From positions 1 through 13,299 of the forward strand of contig CAADUV010000387.1 in NCBI GenBank assembly GCA_900752305.1: DNA of 13,299 nucleotides, written 5' to 3'. The notes under the pieces were generated by a model that worked only from the letters and a program-made list of their open reading frames with translations, made no database searches and was not told the DNA's origin. Of this stretch, positions 8,175-13,299 are shown in pieces. This DNA comes from an uncultured Oscillospiraceae bacterium. Lineage in GTDB: Bacteria > Bacillota > Clostridia > Oscillospirales > Oscillospiraceae. Position 1 is the stretch's first letter. The number at the start of each line of letters is the position of its first letter. The position numbers and the translations under genes are program-made.

Positions 8175-9461
8175 GTGAAGCTCTTTCCCGCCATTTTGCT
8201 GAGCAGTCTGCTGGCGCTCACCTTAGCCGGCTGCACTGCACAGAGCACCTCTGGCGGCGTCTCTGCTGCCGCATCTGCCCTTGACGCAACCGCAAATGCT
8301 TCCCCCATTCAGATCAAACTCAACCGGGTGAAGGATGAGATCAAGGCGGAGGACGGCCATGTGCTGGTCTCCTACGCCTATGACCGTCCCACGGTGATGA
8401 TTTCCGGCAACTCTGCCGCTCAGTCCGCCATTCAAAGCAGCTTGAACGCTCTGGTGGACAAGGATCTGACCTATGTAAAAGGAGACCTTTACGCCATCGC
8501 CCAAGGAAACTATCAGGCGCTGGGCAAGGACGCGACCCCCTGTACCTCCGAGCTGAACCTGACCGTCACCCGCAGCGATGACACGGTCATCAGCCTGGTG
8601 GCCGATGAGATTCAGGACGCCGGCGGCGCCCACGGCAGCGACTGGCGCAGCGGCTGGAACTACGACACGGAGACCGGTCAGCTGCTGACCTTCCCCGACC
8701 TGGGCAACGGGTTCCGAGAAAAGGCCACCGAGCTGGTGTCCGAGCAGGCCGCGTTGGAGGTGGACTCTCTCTTCGATGGTTATCAGGAAAACCTGAGCCA
8801 CGTGGTGCTGGACGGTACCGAGGACGCCCAGAGTCTGTACGGCTTTGACGCCACCATCGCGCCTACCTTTTATATGACTGACGAATCCATCACCTTTATC
8901 TCACGGGAGTACGAATTGCAGCCCTACGCCATGGGTGTGTTGGAATTCCCCACTCCTTATTCGGACTATGGTTCCATCCTGAAGGAGCACTACCTGCCCA
9001 AGGGCTACACCGCCAAAGAAAGCGCCAAGCAGGACGCCGACCTGGCCGCCAGCTCGGACGATGGCAATACTACCAGCAACGACGCCTCTGCGGACTCCAA
9101 CGGGCAAGCCCTGGCCAAATCGGGAAAGCTCCAGGGAAAAGGCTGGACGCTGACCATCCCCACCAACTGGAGCAAGCAGATCTATGTGGCCAGCACCGTC
9201 AATTCGGTCTCTTTCTACGAGAAAGGGTGTCATGATGCCATGGGCGGCGGCTGGCTGTTCTCCATCCAGTCCTATCAAGACAACTCCTACCAGCAGCTGC
9301 CGGACTACGAGCTGCTGAGCATCGACCGGACCACCACCTATGTGGTGGTCTACCCCACTGACGTGCAGTTCGAGGGCGCTGACCAAAAGAGCGCTCAGCG
9401 CTACAGCGCTTTTTCCGGGCAGATCGAAAAGGTGCTGAAAACCTTCGCTCTGTCCAGCTAA
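8175..9461 (+). CDS. Lipoprotein with DUF3298 (RsiV-like) domain plus C-terminal domain
   Basis: A 428-residue secreted lipoprotein. The signal peptide ends in a lipobox, LAGC, with Cys20 as the lipidated residue. A Ser/Ala-rich linker (21-43) leads to a region at about 45-140 resembling DUF4163, then a DUF3298-type domain at about 148-265. That domain contains GGAHG at 150-154, the WNYDTETGQLL segment, and a PYAMGVLEFPTPYSDY end. The same fold occurs in RsiV, the lysozyme-sensing anti-sigma factor of Bacillus, but there is no cytoplasmic anti-sigma part and no sigma gene here. A Ser/Asp-rich linker (about 285-316) joins an unrecognised domain at 317-428 that begins LQGKGWTLTIP and is absent from the two neighbouring paralogues. 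The start is GTG 8175, behind AAGGAGGG. The ligand is unknown. Confidence 0.85.
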   Translation: MKLFPAILLSSLLALTLAGCTAQSTSGGVSAAASALDATANASPIQIKLNRVKDEIKAEDGHVLVSYAYDRPTVMISGNSAAQSAIQSSLNALVDKDLTYVKGDLYAIAQGNYQALGKDATPCTSELNLTVTRSDDTVISLVADEIQDAGGAHGSDWRSGWNYDTETGQLLTFPDLGNGFREKATELVSEQAALEVDSLFDGYQENLSHVVLDGTEDAQSLYGFDATIAPTFYMTDESITFISREYELQPYAMGVLEFPTPYSDYGSILKEHYLPKGYTAKESAKQDADLAASSDDGNTTSNDASADSNGQALAKSGKLQGKGWTLTIPTNWSKQIYVASTVNSVSFYEKGCHDAMGGGWLFSIQSYQDNSYQQLPDYELLSIDRTTTYVVVYPTDVQFEGADQKSAQRYSAFSGQIEKVLKTFALSS

Positions 9462-9529
9462 CTTTTTCCGTTCCCTCCGCCTTTTCGACGTGGAACATAA
9501 AAATTTCATGCAGAAATGAGGTTATGATG

Positions 9530-10510
9530 ATGAAACGACTGTTCACCCTCTGTCTTGCCATGGTCATGGCCCTCTCCCTGGCCGCCTGCGGCACCAGCAA
9601 GACCCCCACCACCTCCAGCACCCCTGCCGACACCTCCGTAGAGCCTACGTCCACCGGACACCCTGCCTTCCACGCCGGCAGCAACAGCAAACAGAATCTG
9701 ACGGCAAAGGACGGCACGGAAGTACTGGTCTCTAAGAGCACTGCCTACGATATTGTCTATCCGGAGGCTTCTGACGCCCAGAAGGCCATCCAGAAGGATC
9801 TGGAACAGGTCGTAGCGGACTTCCACAAAGACTCCAACAAACAGGAGGAAGACGCCCAGACCTACTATCAGGAGTTCCTGAAAGGTGGCGGCAAGAAGGA
9901 AGCGTTCACCCCTTACACCTTTGAGCTGACCTGCAAGCCCCTGCGGGCGGACAACAACGTCGTGAGCATCCTGTTCTACAGCTACGCCTACTGCGGCGGT
10001 GCCCACGGCAGCCTGGCCACCTTCGCCCGGAACTATGACGCCAAGACCGGCAAAGTCCTGACCATGAAGGACTTTGGGGAAGAGGTCAGCAGCTTGGTGA
10101 CGGACAATGCCGTCAAGTTCATCAACGCCATCCAGGACACCGATGACGCCTTCTTCTATGACAAGGTGAAGGCAGCAGACGAATCCGTCCAGTCCATGCT
10201 GGAGACCGGCAGCTTCTACCTGTCCCAGGACGGCCTGGTGCTCATCGATGGTCAGTACCTGCTCCAGCCCTATGCCGCTGGCATCGTGGAATTCACCACC
10301 AGCTACGACGACCTGCGGGGCAAGCTCAACGACGAGTACTCCCTGCCCGGCGGCGTGACTAACTGTGTCAGCGCCATGGGCGCCTACACCTTCGACCAGG
10401 ACGGCAAGCTGACCCGCACGGAGAGCAGCTACGATCCGGCCGATATGCCCAAGGGCGACGATATGCCGGAAGCGACCAGCGGTGCTGACACCTCCACTTC
10501 CAGCAACTGA
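9530..10510 (+). CDS. DUF3298-family lipoprotein, tandem paralogue A
   Basis: A 326-residue lipoprotein with a signal peptide and lipobox LAAC (Cys20), a Thr/Ser-rich linker, and a DUF3298-like domain with GGAHG at about 156-160 followed by NYDAKTGKVLTMKDF, and LLQPYAAGIVEFTTSYDDL near 244-262. It may contain a DUF4163-like part at about 55-140. Three ATG codons stand in a row (9524, 9527, 9530). I prefer 9530, because its eight-base distance from GAGG equals that of the next paralogue and both then begin MKRLF. It lies 68 bases after the first lipoprotein with no terminator between, so it is probably in the same operon. Function is unknown; cell-surface binding of a ligand is an inference from the family. 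Confidence 0.85.
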   Translation: MKRLFTLCLAMVMALSLAACGTSKTPTTSSTPADTSVEPTSTGHPAFHAGSNSKQNLTAKDGTEVLVSKSTAYDIVYPEASDAQKAIQKDLEQVVADFHKDSNKQEEDAQTYYQEFLKGGGKKEAFTPYTFELTCKPLRADNNVVSILFYSYAYCGGAHGSLATFARNYDAKTGKVLTMKDFGEEVSSLVTDNAVKFINAIQDTDDAFFYDKVKAADESVQSMLETGSFYLSQDGLVLIDGQYLLQPYAAGIVEFTTSYDDLRGKLNDEYSLPGGVTNCVSAMGAYTFDQDGKLTRTESSYDPADMPKGDDMPEATSGADTSTSSN

Positions 10511-10587
10511 CGTCCTACTTTCTCTTGTTTGCTCCGTCTCCTCGACGGCAAAATATCTCATCTTTCTTGCAAAAAGAGGTAATCACA

Positions 10588-11598
10588 ATGAAACGACTGT
10601 TTGCACTCTCTCTGGCTCTGGTCATGGCTCTGTCCCTGGCCGCCTGCGGCGGCAGCAAGACCCCGGCAGCAGGTTCCGCCAGCACCACCAGCACCGGCGC
10701 TGCCTCCAGCGCCCCCACTTCCGCAAAGCCCGCTGACAGCGCTCCCGTTCTGACCCGCGGCAATCAGGTCAGTGAGGACATCAAGGCAGACGACGGCACT
10801 GTGGTCGTCTCCGTCCAGTACAAGCCCCTCTCCGTCTCTTATCCGGGGAATACCGAGGTCGAGAAGACCATCCAGAAGGATCTGGACAAGGTAGTGGCCG
10901 ACTTCCTGAAGTCTGCAAAGAACTATGCGGAAGAGGCTAAGACCTACTACAAGGAATACCTCCAGAGCGGCGGCAAAGCGGAAGATTTCAGCCCTTACGT
11001 CTGTTCCCTGAACGGCAAGGCCGTCCGACAGGATAGCGGCGTGATCAGCGCCCTGTTCTACAGCTACGCCTTCACCGGCGGCGCACATGGCGGTATGGCC
11101 ACCTTCGCCCGGAACTATGACGCCAAGACCGGCAAAGTCCTGACCATGAAGGACCTGGGCGACGGCGTCGGCACCCTGGCCATCGACAACGTGGTCAAGT
11201 TCGTGGACGCCATCCAGGACCACGGTAACGCTTTCTTCTTCGATAAGGTAAAGGCCGATGACGAATCCGTCCAGTCCATGCTGACAGACGGCAACTTCTA
11301 CCTGTCCCAGGACGGCCTGGTGCTCATCGATGGTGAATACCTGCTCCAGCCCTACGCCGCCGGCATTGCTGAGTTCACCACCAGCTATGACGACCTGAAG
11401 GGCAAGCTGAAGGAAGCATACGCCCTGACCGGCGGTTCCACCAACTGCGTTGGCTCTGGTTCGGTCTACACCTTCGACAAGGACGGCAAGCTGGTCAGCA
11501 CCAAGACTGACTATGACCCCGCTGTCTCTGATGACGGCGCAGGCAACACCAACACCGCACAGGATGTAGCGGACGGTTCCGGTTCCGCATCCAACTGA
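10588..11598 (+). CDS. DUF3298-family lipoprotein, tandem paralogue B
   Basis: A 336-residue lipoprotein, clearly a duplicate of the gene before it. The signal peptide has lipobox LAAC (Cys20), then an Ala/Ser/Thr-rich linker (about 21-55) and a DUF3298-like domain with GGAHG at 164-168, the same NYDAKTGKVLTMKD segment, and LLQPYAAGIAEFTTSYDDL. Nucleotide blocks of 59 bp (10014-10072 and 11096-11154) and 40 bp (10213-10252 and 11295-11334) are identical in the two copies, while linkers and tails differ. ATG 10588 is the start, with GAGG eight bases upstream. The frame is open back to 10525, but that extension would put 21 residues ahead of the signal peptide. A strong terminator follows. Function is unknown. 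Confidence 0.85.
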   Translation: MKRLFALSLALVMALSLAACGGSKTPAAGSASTTSTGAASSAPTSAKPADSAPVLTRGNQVSEDIKADDGTVVVSVQYKPLSVSYPGNTEVEKTIQKDLDKVVADFLKSAKNYAEEAKTYYKEYLQSGGKAEDFSPYVCSLNGKAVRQDSGVISALFYSYAFTGGAHGGMATFARNYDAKTGKVLTMKDLGDGVGTLAIDNVVKFVDAIQDHGNAFFFDKVKADDESVQSMLTDGNFYLSQDGLVLIDGEYLLQPYAAGIAEFTTSYDDLKGKLKEAYALTGGSTNCVGSGSVYTFDKDGKLVSTKTDYDPAVSDDGAGNTNTAQDVADGSGSASN

Positions 11599-11619
11599 TC
11601 TGATCTCTATCACGTTTTG

Positions 11620-11648
11620 GAAAGGCAGCCGAAGCTGCCTTTCTTTTT
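11620..11648 (+). terminator. Intrinsic terminator of the lipoprotein operon
   Basis: A perfect 10-bp stem (GAAAGGCAGC with GCTGCCTTTC) around a CGAA tetraloop, followed by TTTTT, 22 bases after the last lipoprotein stop. Confidence 0.93.
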
Positions 11649-11677
11649 CGTTACCTCACATAGGGCACAAATTTTTC

Positions 11678-11706
11678 TTGCAATGGATTCCTATATGTGG
11701 TATCAT
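11678..11706 (+). promoter_or_regulatory. Promoter of the putative antitoxin RNA
   Basis: TTGCAA (11678-11683), exactly 17 bases, then TATCAT (11701-11706). No plausible plus-strand protein begins downstream; transcription would start near 11713, just before two repeats that match the converging peptide gene. Confidence 0.7.
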
Positions 11707-11713
11707 CCAAGTA

Positions 11714-11745
11714 GACAAAAGAAACAATACTTCTATCACTGTGGA
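11714..11745. repeat. Direct repeat pair, copy 1 (antitoxin side)
   Basis: Contains GACAAAAGAAACAA (11714-11727) and TTCTATCACTGTGGA (11731-11745). The same two elements recur in the same order and orientation at 11906-11919 and 11936-11950. The arrangement mirrors repeats DRb and DRa of Fst/par loci. Confidence 0.8.
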
Positions 11746-11787
11746 AAAACGAAACGCCCCGGAGACCGTTACTCTCTGGGGCGTTTC
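11745..11787 (-). terminator. Shared terminator hairpin of peptide mRNA and short RNA
   Basis: GAAACGCCCC (11751-11760) pairs with GGGGCGTTTC (11778-11787), extended inward by GAGA/TCTC across one mismatch. On the minus strand it is followed by GTTTTT, a strong terminator for the peptide mRNA. On the plus strand the same hairpin would close the short RNA, with poorer T content. Confidence 0.85.
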
Positions 11788-11827
11788 TACCTGTTATCGG
11801 TAGGCTACACCATCTGGCTGGTTGCCT

Positions 11828-11944
11828 TTATTTCTTTCTGTCCAGCCATTTGCGGATACAATAGTCCAGGCATTTGCATAAGTAATATGCAATGACATCC
11901 GCTACGACAGAAGAAACAACGACCTGTATCGCCGTTTCTATCAC
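11828..11944 (-). CDS. Small membrane peptide, putative type I (Fst-like) toxin
   Basis: A 38-residue peptide starting at GTG 11944. The N-terminus MIETAIQ is short. A hydrophobic stretch at about 6-22 (VVVSSVVADVIAYYL) can span the membrane but carries one Asp at 16, and the tail is basic and ends WLDRKK. The tail repeats a pattern, LCKCLD at 22-27 and IRKWLD at 30-35, with Cys at 23, 25 and 29. This plan (short N-end, one helix, charged tail) matches Fst-type toxins, which damage the membrane or nucleoid when overproduced, although the Fst Pro-Gly pattern is absent. The call rests mainly on context: promoter, extended ribosome binding site, shared terminator and converging short RNA. The sequence resembles small uncharacterised peptides I recall from gut Clostridia. 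Toxicity is inferred. Confidence 0.65.
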   Translation of the reverse strand: MIETAIQVVVSSVVADVIAYYLCKCLDYCIRKWLDRKK

Positions 11945-11950
11945 TGTGGA
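11906..11950. repeat. Direct repeat pair, copy 2 (toxin side)
   Basis: GACAGAAGAAACAA (11906-11919) lies inside the peptide gene at about codons 9-13. TTCTATCACTGTGGA (11936-11950) covers its first three codons and the bases just before them. They match copy 1 at 13 of 14 and 15 of 15 positions. Confidence 0.8.
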
Positions 11951-11979
11951 TCACCTCCTTCCACTCAAAAAGTGATAGA
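11937..11979 (-). promoter_or_regulatory. Ribosome binding site and start-codon-masking hairpin
   Basis: On the minus strand AAGGAGGTGATCC (11948-11960) is complementary to the complete 16S rRNA 3' tail and stands three bases before GTG 11944. The start region AGTGATAGA can pair over nine bases with TCTATCACT in the 5' leader (plus positions 11937-11945 and 11971-11979). That would hide the start codon in a stem and put the ribosome binding site in the loop. In Fst mRNA a comparable stem limits translation. Confidence 0.6.
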
Positions 11980-11998
11980 GGCGAAAGGCAACGCCATT

Positions 11999-12028
11999 AT
12001 GATAGCACGAACCTCCAGTGCCTGTCCA
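11999..12028 (-). promoter_or_regulatory. Promoter of the small peptide gene
   Basis: On the minus strand TGGACA (12023-12028), 18 bases, and TATCAT (11999-12004) preceded by TGC, an extended -10. The start would be near 11992, giving an mRNA of about 250 bases that ends at the hairpin 11751-11787. The -35 lies 15 bases from the end of the upstream gene. Confidence 0.62.
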
Positions 12029-12042
12029 GATTTTTCCGCATT

Positions 12043-12606
12043 CTACGACAATTCCACTTCCGTGAAGACCACATCCATCGCCACATCCCAAGGCTCCGCT
12101 TCCAGCTCGTCCACCCGCTGCAACTCATAGGCCACAGCGGCGACGACAGCCTTTTCGCAGCGGGGCAAAAACCGGTCATAGTATCCGCCGCCCATGCCTA
12201 AGCGGTGACCCTGCCGGTCAAAAGCGGTACAGGGACAGAGCACCAACTCCAGCTGGTCAGGCGGGAGGACATGGGAACGGGAGGGGACAGGCGCCCAAAT
12301 GCCGTAGCGGCCTTTTTCCCAGCTCTCCGGCCCCAGCGGCTCCAGGGCGATCATCTCGGTGTCGCTGATGCAGTAGGGAAAGACCACCCGTTTCCCCTGT
12401 TCATACGCCATCTGGTGGAGGGCTTGCAGGTCCACCTCTCCCCCCATAGCGCAGTAGCTCATGAGGATACGGGCGTTCTGATACGCCGGATTGTCCACAA
12501 TATTGTGGACAATTTTGTGGTTCCATAGCGCCCGCTGCTCCCGCCCGATGGCCTTGCGGGCCTGTTTTTTTGCCGTTCGGATTGCACATTTCTCCCACTT
12601 TTCCAC
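12043..12606 (-). CDS. 5-formyltetrahydrofolate cyclo-ligase
   Basis: The enzyme (methenyltetrahydrofolate synthetase, YgfA/MTHFS family) converts 5-formyltetrahydrofolate and ATP to 5,10-methenyltetrahydrofolate, returning this storage or inhibitory folate to one-carbon metabolism. It has 187 residues, the usual length. An N-terminal basic helix is followed by MSYCAMGGEVDL (49-60), KGRYGIWAP (98-106) and the nucleotide-binding signature GMGGGYYDRFL at 137-147. The start is GTG 12606, with AGGAGGGG about eight bases upstream. Codons 32-39 form a perfect DNA palindrome. No terminator is seen between its stop and the small-peptide promoter, so read-through into that gene is possible. It is divergent from the glycyl-tRNA synthetase leader. 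Confidence 0.94.
   Translation of the reverse strand: MEKWEKCAIRTAKKQARKAIGREQRALWNHKIVHNIVDNPAYQNARILMSYCAMGGEVDLQALHQMAYEQGKRVVFPYCISDTEMIALEPLGPESWEKGRYGIWAPVPSRSHVLPPDQLELVLCPCTAFDRQGHRLGMGGGYYDRFLPRCEKAVVAAVAYELQRVDELEAEPWDVAMDVVFTEVELS
12490..12513. repeat. 24-bp perfect palindrome inside the cyclo-ligase gene
   Basis: The left half ATTGTCCACAAT is followed directly by its reverse complement. In the gene it is exactly eight codons, read as IVHNIVDN. Each half contains TTGTCCACA, one base from the DnaA box TTATCCACA. Confidence 0.9.
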
Positions 12607-12628
12607 GGAGATCCCCTCCTTTTTTCTC

Positions 12629-12657
12629 AGGATAGCACAGAAGTGCGCCGGTCACAA
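12629..12657 (-). promoter_or_regulatory. Promoter of the cyclo-ligase gene
   Basis: On the minus strand TTGTGA (12652-12657), 17 bases, and TATCCT (12629-12634) preceded by TGC. It lies back to back with the T-box promoter; the two -35 boxes are about 20 bp apart. Confidence 0.65.
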
Positions 12658-12677
12658 CGACTTTTCCCTTCCACGCC

Positions 12678-12706
12678 TTGACATCGACCCAAAAAGGTGA
12701 TAGGAT
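12678..12706 (+). promoter_or_regulatory. Promoter of the glycyl-tRNA synthetase leader
   Basis: A consensus TTGACA (12678-12683), 17 bases, and TAGGAT (12701-12706) preceded by TGA (extended -10). Transcription should start near 12713, just before the T-box leader. Confidence 0.75.
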
Positions 12707-12712
12707 TTCCAC

Positions 12713-12964
12713 AATACCAAATGGCACTGACGGGGAGAAGTACCCGTGTTTCCGGCATCAGAGAGCGGTCGGCCGGTGAAAGACCGTGGATGGAACACAG
12801 GGAAGGCGTCCCGGAGCCGCAGCAGGAACGGGCAAGTCGCCTCAGTAAACGCCGCCGGTACCCACCGTTACCGGGTTGTGAGTGTCCGGCTTAGCCGGGA
12901 ATTCAGGTGGCACCACGGACTTTTCGTTCGCCCTGAGCATTTGTTTGCTCGGAGCGGATTTTTT
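12713..12964 (+). promoter_or_regulatory. T-box leader (glycine) of glycyl-tRNA synthetase
   Basis: A T-box riboswitch that binds uncharged tRNA and lets transcription continue when charged tRNA-Gly is scarce. Stem I is closed by CGGGGA (12731-12736) and TCCCG (12809-12813). Its specifier loop has AGTA (12739-12742) on one side and GAA (12802-12804) on the other, followed by GGC (12805-12807), a glycine codon. The distal arm has AGAG and a CGGTC/GACCG stem (12766-12770, 12782-12786). The T-box motif AGGTGGCACCACGG is at 12905-12918. GTCCG (12884-12888) can pair with CGGAC (12916-12920) as antiterminator, while CGGAC can instead fold back on GTTCG (12926-12930). The base after TGG is C, not the A expected for the usual U73 of tRNA-Gly. 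Confidence 0.9.
12929..12964 (+). terminator. T-box regulatory terminator
   Basis: Arms 12929-12939 and 12946-12956 pair over 11 positions with one mismatch and one wobble, followed by ATTTTTT. It lies just after the T-box motif, as in transcription-attenuating leaders. From here to 13064 there is only leader sequence and the ribosome binding site. Confidence 0.82.
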
Positions 12965-13064
12965 ATTGCCCACGTGCCGGCAGCATCATATCAATTCCCG
13001 CCGCAGTGACCTGGGAGCAACATCGGTCACACAGCCAGCGGCGGTAAAAGAAGGAGAAACGATT

Positions 13065-13299
13065 ATGGATAACAAGCAGAAAACCATGGATAAGGTCATT
13101 GCCCTGTGCAAAGGCCGTGGCTTCATCTTCTCTGGCAGCGAAATTTACGGCGGCCTGGCCAACACCTGGGACTACGGCCCTCTGGGTGTGGAGCTGAAGA
13201 ACAACGTCAAGAAGGCTTGGTGGAAGAAGTTCGTCCAGGAGAACCCCTACAACGTGGGTCTGGACGCCGCCATTTTGATGAACCCCCAGGTGTGGGTGG
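13065..13299 (+). CDS. glyQS: Glycyl-tRNA synthetase, N-terminal part (cut by window edge)
   Basis: A single-chain class II glycine-tRNA ligase that charges tRNA-Gly for translation. Only the first 78 residues are in the window. They contain the family start [13 protein letters not shown] and the motif [23 protein letters not shown] at about 24-46, distinctive for the homodimeric GlyRS of Gram-positives, archaea and eukaryotes, not the alpha2beta2 type. AAGGAG (13051-13056) stands eight bases before ATG 13065. The upstream T-box leader with a GGC specifier supports the identification independently. The frame is open to the edge and the gene continues beyond it. Confidence 0.95.
   Translation, partial: MDNKQKTMDKVIALCKGRGFIFSGSEIYGGLANTWDYGPLGVELKNNVKKAWWKKFVQENPYNVGLDAAILMNPQVWV

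Larger units (their letters stand above)
11713..11790 (+). ncRNA. Putative type I antitoxin RNA
   Basis: A predicted RNA of about 75-80 bases, from the promoter at 11678-11706 to the hairpin 11751-11787. Its 5' part contains GACAAAAGAAACAA (11714-11727) and TTCTATCACTGTGGA (11731-11745). The second is exactly complementary to the peptide mRNA over its GTG start codon; the first matches early codons at 13 of 14 positions. Its hairpin is fully complementary to the hairpin of the converging mRNA because both are read from the same DNA. The plus-strand T-run is weak, so the 3' end is approximate. Size and layout resemble RNA II of the pAD1 par locus. Confidence 0.62.

Noticed and set aside
10534..10548. 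CCGTC/GACGG hairpin between the two lipoprotein paralogues as a terminator
   Set aside because: Only five pairs and no T-run after it; co-transcription is more likely.
8175..11598. Lipoproteins as true RsiV anti-sigma factors
   Set aside because: They are secreted lipoproteins without a cytoplasmic sigma-binding segment, and no ECF sigma gene is adjacent.
11606..11613. TCTATCAC as a third copy of the toxin-side repeat
   Set aside because: Only eight bases, without the second repeat, and upstream of the terminator and promoter; likely chance.
11617..11895. Plus-strand open frame of 92 codons after the lipoprotein operon
   Set aside because: It begins just before the operon terminator, runs through that hairpin and the small-RNA region, has no ribosome binding site and no coding character; the minus-strand peptide gene explains the region better.

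Overview
The window looks like chromosomal DNA of a spore-forming, high-GC member of the Clostridia, most likely an Oscillospiraceae/Ruminococcaceae-type gut organism. The reasons are strong AGGAGG-type ribosome binding sites, a germination protease (gpr), the tilS-hpt-ftsH order, a single-chain glycyl-tRNA synthetase under T-box control, and very GC-rich third codon positions. The family assignment is inference. No transposase, integrase, CRISPR array, tRNA or rRNA gene was seen.

Layout. Positions 1-193 are GC-rich non-coding sequence with a long imperfect inverted repeat. Positions 194-5374 hold a tightly packed rightward cluster: dnaB (replicative helicase), tilS (tRNA-Ile lysidine synthase), hpt (purine salvage) and ftsH (membrane AAA+ protease), closed by a strong terminator. 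gpr follows on the minus strand and is divergent from rpsT (ribosomal protein S20). Their back-to-back promoters differ: a sporulation-sigma-like one for gpr and a consensus housekeeping one for rpsT. A YihY/BrkB-family membrane protein comes next, with its own terminator. Positions 8105-11648 form one apparent transcription unit of three related lipoproteins with an RsiV-like DUF3298 domain. The second and third are close tandem paralogues; the first carries an extra C-terminal domain.

The most interesting part is 11678-12028. On the minus strand I read a 38-codon membrane-peptide gene that starts with GTG behind a ribosome binding site complementary to the whole 16S rRNA tail. Converging on it from the plus strand is a well-formed promoter for a short RNA. 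The two transcripts would share one hairpin terminator, and two direct repeats (15 bp exact, and 13 of 14) make the short RNA complementary to the start codon and early codons of the peptide gene. This is the architecture of the Fst/par class of type I toxin-antitoxin systems.

To the right, a 5-formyltetrahydrofolate cyclo-ligase gene runs leftward. A divergent promoter drives a T-box leader with a GGC (Gly) specifier in front of glycyl-tRNA synthetase, which is cut by the window edge.
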